Part shown: piece after piece, positions 23,313-34,848 of the stretch
Layout: every line of letters starts with the position of its first letter
Position numbering within the stretch: the stretch's first letter is position 1
DNA from: Tubulanus polymorphus
Taxonomy: Eukaryota; Nemertea; Palaeonemertea; Tubulaniformes; Tubulanidae
Length of the DNA: 64,000 bases
NCBI RefSeq assembly: GCF_964204645.1
Contig: NC_134026.1
Coordinates: 10,878,450 to 10,942,449 of the forward strand
Reading direction: 5' to 3'
Notes under the pieces: generated by a model
Database searches by the model: none
What the model was told of the DNA's origin: nothing
The model's input: only the letters and a program-made list of their open reading frames with translations
Made by a program: the position numbers and the translations under genes

Positions 23313-25687
23313 CTATAACAACCGTGTAGCAGTCGTAATGTATTTAGATAGACTGTAATACAGGTTTTCATTACTGAGCAATTGCTTGAATTTATAATGA
23401 TTTGCGCCAATTCTATATCTGTTAGGTATATACAAAATTCTTAAAGCGTTGAAAAATTCGCACTTCAGTATGAAATGATATTCGTCCCCAATAGTATTCT
23501 CGTTACATTTATTACAAACTCGTTCGTTCCGTGGTTTGTTTTCATATCTACCAGTCTCTATTGGTAATTTATGGTTGGAACATCTAAATCTACATAGTGA
23601 GATTCTTAAACTTCGTGGTAGTGATGAAAGATATTTTTCTTGTCCCCAATCAGTTTTAAATATTCTATACGTATCTAATTTAGAGGATAGTACCATCGAT
23701 CCATGCCATGTCTGTTTAAATTGATCTTCTAATCTAAGTTTTACGAGTTCCCCAAGGTAGGGAATATTCGGAAAAGTTTGTTCCAACCATATATTACCAA
23801 GACCACAATTCTGTAAGATTGATTTGATACAGGATATCCATTTACTTTGCGAACCATTTAAATGACTATTATAAAGAATGCGGTACATTTTACCAGAGTA
23901 TGTCTCTTCATGCAGGATCAAGTGTCCCCAAAATTTTACCATACGAACTTTGATACGAATTTCAAATGGAAACCTTCCTGTCTCACCGTATATCATCAAA
24001 TTTGGTGTTGACCTCTTGAGGCTTAGCAGATATTTACAAAATGTTAAATGAATTTTTTCAATAACATCAAAATTTCCAAAGCCCCACACCTCACAACCAA
24101 ATGTTAAAATCGATCCAACCATTGCGTCAAAGACTTGGAAAGCAGTATCAAAGTCAAGAGAAAAATGTTGAACTTTCTTAAGAACAAATATAAGCGCCTT
24201 CTTTGCGTGTTCACAAATCAGCTTTTTACATTTTGCAAAGTTTCCTGTATAATTAAAAAGCACACCTAAATATTTAAATTCAGATACAGTTTCGATTAAT
24301 ACTCCATCGATATTAAATACGGGTTGTCTAATAGACTTCCTTTTTTCGAATACAATGGCTTTAGTTTTACTAATATTGATTACTAATTTCCACCTTTTAC
24401 AATAAGCGACCAACATATCGAGGTTTTTCTGAAGTGCACTTGCACTATCGGCCAATAAGATCGTATCATCTGCGTACAGCAGAACTAGTAGCTGAACCCA
24501 TAGATCTTCGTTTTCGAAGGGAGATGAAATCCCTTGACAACCACTTTCAATTAATGAAGCCTCAAGGTCATTGACAAATATAGAAAAAAGCACTGGCGAT
24601 AAATTTTCCCCTTGTCTCAATCCTATGTTACTAAGAAAACAACCTGAGGATTGACCCTGCACGTGAACCATGGATTTGATATGTTTATACATATTATGAA
24701 TTACGTTTAGGATATTTCCGGTGATACCTGTTGAGATAAGTTTGTGCCACAGTGCCTTTCGCCATATTGTATCAAATGCCTTTTGGTAGTCAATAAAAAT
24801 ACAATAGAGCTTTCGCTTCTTACTAAAAAGGGTGTCAATTACTGAGTGAAGGGTGAAAATGTGATCCAAAATGCTATGATTTTTTCGAAATCCGGCTTGA
24901 TTTCTATTCAGGAGTTCATTTGATTCAAGAAATTCATGGAGACGATCGTTTAATATACTTGTGAATAACTTACTAATACAACTCAGTAATGTGATTCCCC
25001 GATAATTGTCCGGATCACGTGGCTCGCCTTTGTTCTTAAAAATAGGTGTAACTTTACCAATTGTCCAGTTCTCAGGGATAATCCCAGTTTCCAGGACCTT
25101 ATTAAAGAGATTGACTAAAGTGGGCATTATTATATCTTCAGAGGTTTTAAGGAATTCGTTCAGTATCTCGTCACATCCAGGTGCCTTGTTATTCTTAAGT
25201 TTCTTTATACATTTAGAAATTTCCGATTCCGTAATGACTCGATTGAGGGCGTCGTCATTGTCAACATCGATAAAGTTATTTACATCAAAATAATTACTAT
25301 CATCGTCGTCGTCTGTTGGTATTTGATTTAGTTTTGAAAAATGATGAAAAAGGTCGGATAGGGAGGCTTTACAAACATTTTGTTTGGCTTTAGAAAAAAA
25401 CTTCCAATAAGCTCTTGGATCGGTTTTCGACAGTTTTTTCAAAAGGTTATTTTGATCCAAAAGGTATTTTTTTGTTTCGCTTTTTTAATAGCCAAATTGT
25501 ATTTCCTATAAGCCAAATTCATGTGTGTTCTTCGTTGTGGTGTTGGGTGTCTTTTACAGCTCTTTCTTGCTCGCCTATAACATTTTCGGTGTTTTAAAAC
25601 TTCAGGGTCAGATAAAAACGGCTTTTTACGATTATTTTTTGAAACAATCTTTTTTCTACCCATTGTACGTTCGGAAGCTCCAATCAA
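23313..25687 (-). pseudogene. Reverse transcriptase of nested ORF2
   Basis: A linker (25687-25439) runs by a one-base frame change near 25450 into a 715-codon open frame. Reverse-transcriptase motifs in order: NNKAPGCDEI, NYRGITLLSC, AGFRKNHS, FIDYQKAFDTIW, GLRQGENLSPVLF, LLYADDTILLAD (catalytic pair), FKYLGV. The C-terminus has a Cys-His knuckle (CNKCN...EYHFILKC). The domain itself is uninterrupted, which suggests fairly recent loss of function. Confidence 0.9.
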
Positions 25688-25875
25688 TGTCTCCGTTAAA
25701 ATATTATTCGCAGTTTCACAATTTATTTTGTTATCGTTTAGATCAAGATTTAACTGACTTAATTTCTGTTGGTCAATAGCATTCCTAAAGAGACCCTCTT
25801 TATCTTTTGACCACCGGATTTTGCCCTTCTCTCTGGGTGGTAGAAACTCATTCCTTTCAATATTACAATCTGAGG

Positions 25876-26702
25876 CTAGAGTACAATAAATAGCACAATG
25901 AACATCGGACAGTATACGGTCAAGTCCATAACATTAAAATCAGAGCATTTCGTGAAAAGTTCAGCTGACATTAAAATATAATCCACAACATGATGATTTA
26001 CGCCCTTTACACAAGTAAATTCTCCAACGCCCTGATCTTTTCCTAATCTTCCATTTGCTACAAATATATTATGATTTTTACACAGCTCTAATAATCGATA
26101 ACCCCAGTTATTCACGTATTTGTCCTTATTTTTTCTGCTTAAAAAACCACCATTTATCATTACAGCTAGACTATTAGCAGATTCATGGAATATCTCATTT
26201 ATAGCTAGAATATTAATCAAATTTTCATCATGCACAACGTAATCCGGTAACTCTAAAATGTAAATGTATTATTATCTGACGTTAAATTAATCATATCTGT
26301 ATCTAGTTGGTCAAACATTTCAGTTTTTCCGTAACTACTCGACACCGGTGGTATGTATACACCTCCCAAGGTCAGGTTTTTATCCCAACCTAAGTACGAC
26401 TTATTCAGTTCAACCCAAAGTACATGGCTTGATGTTTTTGGTAGAACTTTAACATAGCTATTAAGATCTTTCCTTATGGCAATTAATATACCCCCCGATT
26501 TTCTCAGAGCTAATTTAAATCTATTGTTCATTACCACATAGAAACCAAGCGTATCAAAATATTCTTTGACCCATAATTCGTCTGTTTCATCAATTTTAGT
26601 TTCTGTTAATACAATAATATCTGCGAGTGTACAAAAGTTGTTGAAATCCAAGGAGTCTATCTTTGTTTTTAATCCACCGACGTTTAAACTATATAACCGC
26701 AA
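25876..26702 (-). pseudogene. Endonuclease domain of nested ORF2, catalytic segment deleted
   Basis: An apurinic-type endonuclease: SLNVGGLK at the start, LTETKID (catalytic Glu), then LGGVYIPP. The frame stops after NNTFTF and resumes as LPDYVVHDENL. The GDFN motif expected between them is gone. The related copy at 57168 keeps CLCGDFN at this point, which shows the deletion. A second frameshift near 25890 precedes the SDVH segment. The domain cannot be active as it stands. Confidence 0.8.
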
Positions 26703-26753
26703 CTTATCAAAGTTAGGAAGGCCAGACGATTGTATGTTACGCTCGACAGTTTC

Positions 26754-28102
26754 CTATTCGTTTTCTAACGCGGCTCGCGCATTCGAAATTATATCGCTTA
26801 GATCGATGAGATTGTTATTCGCATTGGGGGATTTGGGATTTAACGGTTGATCTAGGGTGAGCATCGTATCATCAGGCTCTAACATTTCGTTAACAGAGGG
26901 TGTCTTTGTTTTTGTGCTGTCCATCGGGTTTTCTGCCGTTGGTGTCGGATTGTCCACCGGTTTTTGTTGGTTTTTCGGTTGGTGTTCTGCGGCGATAGTG
27001 GGGTTTTGGACTGCCTGATCGGCCAGGCTTCGGCTGTGCGTATTCGCTCCTGTCGGTGGTGATCTCATGTTTGGTTTTCCGTTACCCACTGGTGACCAAC
27101 GCGTAACTTTCACTATTTCGCTATCGATAACTTTGAATGAATCTGATTTATACACTAACCTATCATACGTAACAAATGCTTTCACGTGGGGTTCTTTCGC
27201 TTTGATTTCACGTAGCTTATCGAGGAGAATTTTGCGTTTCGCTCGTATTTCCAGTGGAAAATCCTCATAAATTCGGATTTTCGTATCTGTAATTGCATTT
27301 TTCCGCGCTTGATAGACTGAAGTGCGATCGCAATAATCTCTAAACTTAACGGTTATAGATCGCGGCAACTTGGTGTTTGGGCCCACGTAAGTAGGGTTCC
27401 TATGTGCTCGCTGGAATACCATATTTGTAACCTGTGTTCTATCCATCTGAAATGAATTTATAAGCGATTCGTGAATTTGTAATTCGCAATTCATATCTGA
27501 TTCTGGCACTCCTACAAAAACAAGGTTGCTACGGCGTGCTCTCGCTTCTTGGTCGATTAGACGGTCTTCGAGCAATCGCAATCTTTGACCACTCGGCTGA
27601 CGTGTAGTTGTTTTTTCTAAATCGCATATTTTGCTACTGAATTCGTTTCTTAGTTCGGTTCTCAGTTCGTCTTTCGCATTTTGTATTTGGAAATCAATGT
27701 TTTTTTCGATTTCAGTTTTGTATAACTCCATCTCTTGTTTGAGCTGATTAAACTTACAGTCGATCTTCCTTTCGAGAGTAATTTTCATCTTGCGTATCTC
27801 ATTTAGTAGCATTTTGTTGGAGATTTCATCATCCTCGGCGTCTGTTTGATATTCGCTCTCACTGCCCATATGATCCTCTGTTGCGCATTTTTTTGATGGA
27901 TTGGGAGCGTCGCCAGAGGTATTTAGGGAGCCTTCTGAGCGATCTCTTTTTTTGCGGTTTTCCTCAGTAGAAGGCTGCTCTGTTTCCGTCTGCTTACTAG
28001 CACTATCTTTAGGAGTTGCCACCGATTTACATTTCGAATTTTGTGACTTTTTTTGGGTGCAGTATTTACTGTCGAATTGACTCCTCGTGGTTTAGGCCCC
28101 AT
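26754..28102 (-). pseudogene. ORF1 of the nested element (coiled coil plus RRM-like)
   Basis: The product resembles the L1 ORF1p/transposase-22 class: a disordered N-terminus, a coiled coil (about residues 70-140, alternating Lys/Glu heptads), an RRM-like domain starting RRSNLVFVGVPE, the MVFQRAHR helix, and a C-terminal domain with PRSITVKFRDY and IYEDFPLEIRAKRK. The long frame begins at 28022 with GTG, not ATG. The likely original start is MGPKPRGVN at 28102 in another frame. The related copy at 55580 starts MSPKSKS in the same place, which supports that start and one frameshift here. Confidence 0.8.
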
Positions 28103-31100
28103 TTTAGCGGTTTATAGTCAGTGTTACAAGCTGTAAACGCAGTCAAGCGGAACGAGTGATTGTGTTGAATCTCTGTACTGAACGTTTATATATGGCCGTG
28201 TGGAAATAACCAAGTTCAAATTTGGAGGCTTTGAGAGTTTAAAGTTCTAATTACAGCATTAACGGATGAGATAGAAGCAGTATATTCTTACATGTTCGTT
28301 TCACTGAGCATCAATACTATCATTTCCAACGAGTAAGCAGGACGATTTTTCCGTTAAACGAGCTAAAACGTCAACTTTGTTGGAGAGATTTCCCTCGTGC
28401 GTTCTTGTATACAAATAGCGGAAGTATACACGTAAGACAGGGATGTCCCATGAGCGCAATACTCTACATAATAGCAGCGGAACCATTAGAAATTAAAATA
28501 CGCGAAAACAACAATATCAAAGGAGTAAAACTACCAGATGACACAGAAATTAAAATCAAACAATTTGCAGATGACACTACATTATGTCTAACCGACTTAG
28601 AATCATTGAATCAAGTCCTTACAACCTTAACTCTGTTTGAAAGAGCATCAGGTGCAAAAATTAATAAAGATAAAACTGAGTGTATGTGGATAGGATCTTG
28701 GAAAGCTAGAAACGATAAACCTTTAGACTTAAATTGGAAGAAATCAATGAAAATTTATGGAATTCATTTCGGCAATGAAAATACTGATGATTTAAACTGG
28801 AATCCGAAAATAAATAAAATTCAAAATATCATAAATCTTTGGCGCCAAACTAAATTATCTTTACATGGCAAAAAGGTTGTCATAAACTCTTTTATACTAC
28901 CTATATTATGGTACACTTCCGAGATTTTTCCAATTCCAGATAAATATATCAAAATCTTTGAACCAAAAATCATCAATTTCCTATGGGATAATGGAAAACG
29001 CCTTGTCAGTAAAGACATAATACATAAAAAAATCGAACACGGAGGTCTCGACTTACACAACATTAAATACAGACAACAAACGCAGGCAATTAAGACGATA
29101 ATAAACCACGCTCTAAAACCAACACACTGGAAACCACTTATCAACTACAATCTGCAAAAATATCTAGGCCCAGGCTGGAATATTTCAAACATCATTCACA
29201 ATGAAATACCCAAAAAAGTCATTACAAATGACTACTACAGACATTTATTAAAATCATGTACAGTTTTTCAACAACATCTAGTTACAACTGAGACCATTAC
29301 CGAAATTCTGCAAAAACCTATTTTTGGCAACCCAAAAATTAAGCTCAACAAGAAAACCAATTTCACAGAATACATACATCACGGTATAATCAATCTACGA
29401 CATCTATTCGATAATCGTGGAAACTACAAAGCATTTAACGAAATTCCATTAACAAATAAATTTAAACACACATGTATATACAATGCGATACCGCAACATT
29501 GGAAACTAATTCTGTCTGACCAAAATTTAGATCCCGATGAATTACCAAAAATCTATGTACAATTTGGTTATATAGTGTGCACTATAGGAAAACTTTTATC
29601 ATCTCAAATTTATCGAATTCTATTATTAAAAAATCTCCATCAAATCACACCGATAGGGCAAACCAAAATTACTGAAATGTTAAATGCTGATCTGAACTGG
29701 CCGGAAATTTGGAATGAAGTTGAAAATAAATAAATTGATAGACGATTTAGTGATATTCATTGGAAATTAATGCATAATACTCTGGCAACAGCTTCAAAAC
29801 TAGTACTTTGGAAAATAAAAACTGATCCAAATTGTAAAATTTGTGGACGCGCGGCAACGAATGACCATGTAGTATTCTCATGCACAGAACCACAGCAATT
29901 ATATTCATCTATACAACCAATCATACAACGCATACTAGACACACCAATAAATATCACTCAAGACATCGTCTACACAGGAATTACTAAAACAATAGAAAGA
30001 GATTTCTTCAAACGCACACTCGCGAACTACCTTTTGTTTCTTGCACAATCCATTTTGTACAAAAATCACTACAATTTAGAACAAGGCTCTGGCCGCATCA
30101 ACACTATAATTTATTTCAAAAACTCGCTAATAGATCGCCTAAACCAAGAAATCATGCTTCAACAAAACCTTCATATTTGGACTCTTAACAATGTACTTAT
30201 ACACCTGGATGCAAACGGACTGAATGCAGTAAACAGAATCACAATCGACACCATTAGCGTAGTCTATTAATTAAACCCAACGCCTTTTTTATTACTTACA
30301 CCTACATATCCCGACTTTGACACTTGAGGTATGTTCTGATTTAGATCGAACAGGGATGACGGTCTATCAATACGCATAGAACTGTCTGACCACTTTTGCT
30401 CTATATCATCACATACGTATTAGTTTATTAGTTTACTGTTTCTGATGTTTTGACTGTAAGCTCAGTCTCATTGCCACGATAGCTGGAACGCTGCCTCCGT
30501 TTGTGACCTTAGGATAGCAAGCTCAGTCTATCTACGCGCAATGGTGACTGGAAAGTTGCCTCTTGACATCAGTCTCATTAAAAGCTACCAAAAATCTAAT
30601 AGTGACAATGTAAATAAAACCCGATCAAGATTGTATATATGTAAGTGTACAAACATGTATTCACGTGTCTGTGCCGCTTTCTTACTGACGGTCTATCAAT
30701 ACGCATAGCACTGTCCGTTTGATTGCGATACATTCACGGACCTAACTCACTGTATATTAGAAACACATAACTGCTCCCAGTGTAAAACTTATACTTTTAG
30801 GCAAATTCAGCACCAGATGTGAAGTACCAACTGCGCACCCCTTGACGGAGAAACCCATCCTAATCGGAGCTGCACCGTCGATGTCATACAACTACACTTC
30901 GGATACCCCAGGGCCATACTCTCATCTGGAAAATTTGCTTTTCGAAATGTGCTTTCTTCCTATCTAGTCAACACGCGGGATCATCAACTTAGAGGACTTC
31001 TACATCAACATCTACCCGAGGAAAAAAACCACACTAAACTATCGGACTATTTACACGTAGAAAACGACCAAAAAAATATAAAAATGGACAAAATGATCTT

Positions 31101-31547
31101 GTAATATAGCTATTTCCAGAATCTCATTGTATTAAATTAGGCAGCCAGAAAAATTCATCCAAATCAGTCGCTTGCCGGTTCAGACTGAATGGAAGATTGT
31201 TTGGATGAACCGGAACCGAATTTCCAATTATGTACTTCGATTTTAAAATATTCTGTTTACTCGACCGCCGATCACACATCTATATCTGTACTTCGATTTC
31301 CGATTTCAAAATCAAACCCCCTCTTTCGCTCCCGGCAGGTGTGGTGGGTCTGTAAGGGACACTCAATCGAAAAATCAAACAAAATTAACCAGCCAAATAA
31401 ATAAATAATGGGGACAATCCCTATTTTAAGATCGAAAAAAAAAAGATAAACAATAACAGTGAGCACGTGCTGAAATTGCCGATTTAAAAGTCACATTTCT
31501 CAGTAATAGCTGAACTGAATTTCAAACCAGTTCCATATTTGATATTT

Positions 31548-31712
31548 ATTTTATTATTCTTTATTCACGAATTAAATTACACTAGAAAATTACAACAAGA
31601 TAATATAATAAAATAATGTAATTCAAGTCGATGGACACCAGGAGAAGTTACAAACTTATATCCATGAAACATGGCCCTGGCGCCCATAGAAATCAAACAC
31701 ACGCACGCACAC
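31548..31712 (-). mobile_element. Short antisense retroposon tail in the MITE
   Basis: Comparison with MITE copy 1 (GATATTTGTGAATAT at about 1545) shows 165 extra bases here, flanked by ATTT on both sides. On the minus strand it ends in a (TAA)n-like A-rich tail, so a 5'-truncated retroposon is inferred. No protein remains. Confidence 0.55.
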
Positions 31713-32989
31713 ATTTGTGAATACATCACATTTGAAAATGGATTTTACACAATATTCTATTTTGATGGCATATGCTCTTTAACAATATACTTATACACCT
31801 GGACGCAAGCGGACTGAACGTAGTAAACAGAATCACAATCGACACCATTAGCGTAGTCTATTAATTAAACCCAACGCCTTTTTTAATTACTTATACCTAC
31901 ATATCCCGACTTTGACACTTGAGGTATGTTCTGATTTAGATCGAACAAGGATGACGGTCTATCAATACGCATAGAACTGTCTGGCCACTTTTGCTCTATA
32001 CCATCACATACGCATTAGTTTACTGTTTCAGATGTTTTGACTGTAAACTCAGTCTCATTGCCGCGATAGCTGGAACGCTGCCTCCGTTTTTGGCCTGAGG
32101 ATAGCAAGCTCGTCCATCTACGCGCAATGCTGACTGGAGAGTTGCCTCTTGACATCAGTCTCATTAAAAACTACCAGCCAGAAAAATTCATCCCAATCAA
32201 TCGCTTGCCGGTTCAGACTGAAGGGAATTATGTACTTCGATTTAAGAAAATTCTGTTTACTCGACTGCCGATCACACAACTATATCTGTACTTCGATTTC
32301 CGATTTCAAAATCAAACCCCCTGTTTCGCTCCCGGCAGGTGTGGTAGGTCTGTAAGGGACACTCAATCGAAAAATCAAACGAAATTTACCAACCAAATAA
32401 ATAAATAACTAACGGGGACAATCCCTATTTTAAGATAAAAAATATCGCCTTATAGACGCGGAGTTCACCGTGTATGTGTCAGTAATACGTAGATAATACG
32501 CGTTACGGAGCGGGTCGCGCGTAAGCTACAATCCACACGCTCGTTTTGTCAAAAAGGTCTTGAATTAGTGAAGAATATTATTCACGACTTTTACCATAAA
32601 AATTATCCTATTTTGAAACCATTGAAAACTTTAAGTTGGTAAACTTAATTTCGTCAGTAAGTAGTTTTAACCTCGACTGTGGCCGGTTTAGTTTGACGTT
32701 CGGATGTTTTCACATCCCATCTGATTATAAAAGCTTTAACCACCAACGATAAGGTAAATAACTTGTCAGTAACCGGCCTGTAATGCCCTCATCGTGGTTG
32801 TTTTGTATCATTCTCTCTTCGCAAAACTTAAGAACTAGATATATCCCAATACATATCTGGCGGGCGCACTTCCCAGATGAAAGTCAACTCTAAAATCTTC
32901 TCAGTTTATCCGAGTCACCCATTCTCAATTTGGCGATATATTCCACAAAAGGTTTGCAATTATTGTATTAATATCTGGTATGTTCACCG

Positions 32990-33105
32990 TATTGTTACAA
33001 TGTGTACGTGTATTGTAATTGTTTTGTTTTCTTTTTTCTATCTATCTATGAATATATTCTATTGTATGTTCTGCTTTGGCAATGAGGTGGAGCAATAAAC
33101 TCAAC
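32990..33105 (+). repeat. 3' end of a relative of the nested non-LTR element
   Basis: The terminal segment GGAGCAATAAAC matches the 3' end of the element at 23194-28430. The preceding T-rich 3' UTR is similar in composition. No coding sequence is attached. Confidence 0.5.
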
Positions 33106-33841
33106 TATGAAACTAACGTCTTGCTTTCAATCCCGATTCAATGTCGTTGACGCCAACATTTCCCCGCCGTGTACAAACTTAAAAAAGTCACCCTCGTCAC
33201 TTTTGTTGGAATTTTGATTAGAGTTTTCTTTTTTCAAAAAGGGAGGTTTAAAGTAAAAACCTGCCGCCCTCGTCACTTTCCGAAAGGGTTGACGAGAAAC
33301 AATGGTATTTTTAGCGTGTCCTAGTTTTTGTATATTCAACGTTATGGCCGCAATTTAGCAGTACATCTGTTTCACTGTGCGATGAATGAACATTAAGCAA
33401 ACACGGAGTTGGTGTTATTAATGACACTTATAACGAAAGGATTTGTGCTGCCATTCGATAATTTATTGCTTTCTTTTTTTATTTTAACTGAAATCATACT
33501 GAAAATCTCAAAATGAACGGAAGCCCCATTGTTTCGTTATTGGATTGATTGACCCTTTAGTTATTGATTATGGAACTTATTCACGAGTACAGGAAGTTGG
33601 CTTGAGTTGTTGGAGCTCGAATATCTGAATAGATGGCAATAATGGTTATGTCGTTATCCTTGATAATTGGAGTTCAATCTATAAAGTTCCTTGAAGAAAA
33701 GAATACTTGACCAGCCTACAGAGGCACATTATTATTATGCCCAAAATAATCAGTACGATTTGGAGCATTCGATGAATAATCCTTATAATTTGTTGGCGCA
33801 GCTGTCCAACGCACAAAATTAGAATTTAGAATATTAAATCA
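33106..33841. other. Upstream region of the LicD-type gene
   Basis: AT-rich with no ORF or repeat I can support. Promoter elements would be expected here, but none is obvious. Confidence 0.3.
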
Positions 33842-34843
33842 ATGAATACAAGTTATATATTGGCAACTGAACTACTGAACAGGATGGCTACGATGAAATA
33901 CTGGTGTTTGCTTGTCATTGTAGGTGCGTTGTTTGTGTTTTTTAAAATATCGACTGAAAACCGGAGCTTGGATACCTGTCCTAAGTTGTGGCAAATAAGT
34001 GAAGAGTCTAGGAATATCCATCTGTCGGAAAATGTTAACAATTCGTTAAATAGTTACTTCGAATTCATTAATGATAATGAATTTGGCAACGTGAGCGGTT
34101 TTACTAATCTGTCAGCAGACGTTCTGGATAAATTCGTTCTTGCGAAGTTTTCAGCAGAGGAGAAATCAAAGTACAGGTTGCTTGTGAGACAATTTGATAC
34201 CTTGATGCGAAGATTGAATGTAACCTATTTCATTTTCTCGGGAACTCTGATTGGAGCATATCGCCACCACGGCCCCATTCCGTGGGATGACGATTTTGAC
34301 GTCCAGGTACCAGCGACAGATTTAAAAAAGATAAGGAGATTATTCGCAGAAAGAGATCCTCAAATCACCGGTATGTTTCTTAAACAGCCGGACAGACGTC
34401 CGTGGAAATTATCGCTTTTAGAATCAAGATGGCCCTTCGTCGATATGTGGCCTTATTCGCATAACGGAACCTACATGCAAGACCAGACATACCAGCCATG
34501 GGTAAGACGAGATTATGAGGACATTTTCCCACTCATTAAAGTCCCATTTATGGGATATATGTTACCAGCACCTCGCCGGTGGAAAAAAGTTATATTTGAT
34601 CGTTACGGTGACGTCAACAAGAAATGTTCTTCTCTACATCTGTCTCATAGAACCTGGCGTTATGGCAATGTTACGAACGTGGATTGTACTATTCTACATG
34701 ATTACATTCCTTTCATCACTCGGACTTGTAGGGCTGGAATTATGACGGAGACTCTAAGAGTGGGCAGAGTAAATCTAAGTATATGGAGATATTCAATAGG
34801 CTTGCGAGGTGTCCCTATTGATGATACAGTAAAATGCGTTTGA
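33842..34843 (+). CDS. LicD/fukutin-family transferase, type II membrane protein
   Basis: LicD-family proteins are nucleotidyltransferase-fold enzymes that move phosphorylcholine or sugar-phosphate onto glycans; animal members act in the Golgi. The hallmark is clear: IFSGTLIGAYRHHGPIPWDD at residues 131-150, continuing DFD, with metal-binding Asp 149-151 and 153. A single hydrophobic anchor (about 20-34) near the N-terminus and many Asn-X-Ser/Thr sites fit a lumenal enzyme. The second Met (residue 15, MATMKYW, at 33884) has the better start context (A at -3, G at +4) and gives a cleaner signal anchor. 333 codons, one exon, no frame breaks. A truncated retrotransposon starts right after the stop, so its original 3' UTR is displaced. 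The substrate cannot be predicted. Confidence 0.85.
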   Translation: MNTSYILATELLNRMATMKYWCLLVIVGALFVFFKISTENRSLDTCPKLWQISEESRNIHLSENVNNSLNSYFEFINDNEFGNVSGFTNLSADVLDKFVLAKFSAEEKSKYRLLVRQFDTLMRRLNVTYFIFSGTLIGAYRHHGPIPWDDDFDVQVPATDLKKIRRLFAERDPQITGMFLKQPDRRPWKLSLLESRWPFVDMWPYSHNGTYMQDQTYQPWVRRDYEDIFPLIKVPFMGYMLPAPRRWKKVIFDRYGDVNKKCSSLHLSHRTWRYGNVTNVDCTILHDYIPFITRTCRAGIMTETLRVGRVNLSIWRYSIGLRGVPIDDTVKCV

Positions 34844-34848
34844 AGGTA

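Larger units (their letters stand above)
23194..28430 (-). mobile_element. Nested antisense non-LTR retrotransposon (CR1/L2/I-like grade)
   Basis: It inserted exactly inside a Val codon region of the Tx1-like ORF2. GTA (or CGTA) is present on both sides, a very short target duplication. Its 3' end at the left is a (TAAAC)n tail after GGAGCAATAAAC. It carries a 5' UTR, an L1-type ORF1 and an endonuclease plus reverse transcriptase ORF2. At about 5.2 kb it is near full length. A truncated relative of its 3' end is at about 32990-33105, and an ORF1/endonuclease relative is at 55580. The clade is not fixed. Confidence 0.85.
21240..30270 (+). pseudogene. Tx1/L1-like ORF2: endonuclease and reverse transcriptase, interrupted
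   Basis: ORF2 nicks the target and copies element RNA. The true start is MADVLERIRLLSLNCNG at 21240. The frame breaks near 21350 and resumes as YEVQKIFKPL, so the usual LQET motif with the catalytic Glu is missing. Later endonuclease motifs remain (AGDFN; IHSDHK). Reverse-transcriptase blocks follow: SPGIDGLPIEFY, WRTISLL, a conserved Asp in TIDQMKAFDRVDW. The gene is cut at ERGV (23193) by an antisense element and resumes at VRQGCP (28432). The catalytic QFADDTT block follows. An in-frame TAA sits at 29731-29733, and the frame then continues to 30270 through a C-X2-C...H...C tail (CKICG; HVVFSC). Confidence 0.9.
20083..31442 (+). mobile_element. Full-length Tx1/L1-like non-LTR retrotransposon, split by a nested element
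   Basis: It is flanked by a perfect 16-bp target duplication, AAGATAAACAATAACA (20067-20082 and 31443-31458), and ends in an A-rich tail. Removing the insertion at 23194-28430 leaves about 6.1 kb: a 95-bp 5' UTR, ORF1 (20178-21191), ORF2 (about 21240-30270) and a 1.2-kb 3' UTR that contains CTCCCGGCAGGTGTGGTGGG. That 3' UTR motif recurs at 32330 and 53250. The element is dead: ORF2 has a frameshift, an in-frame stop and the nested insertion. Confidence 0.9.
19256..31778. mobile_element. TTAA-type MITE, copy 2, split by later insertions
   Basis: It is bounded by TTAA at 19252-19255 and 31779-31782. Ends are AGGGCAAATGCCATCAAAAT and, inverted, AGAGCATATGCCATCAAAAT. It sits inside the Tx1-like tail at a sequence that in the intact copy reads CTCTTAACAATG. 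MITE pieces are 19256-19447, about 19752-20082, 31459-31547 and 31713-31778. They align to copy 1 at 1012-1612. Confidence 0.85.
19130..32440 (+). mobile_element. Outer Tx1/L1-like retrotransposon, 5'-truncated, split
   Basis: The left fragment (about 19130-19255) and right fragment (31783-32440) are the two halves of one truncated copy of the element whose complete version is at 20083-31442. Together they match its ORF2 tail and 3' UTR. The flanking duplication AATATCGCCTT (19119-19129 and 32441-32451) marks the original insertion. The halves are separated by a TTAA MITE and all that later landed in it. This is the oldest shell of the nest. Confidence 0.85.
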
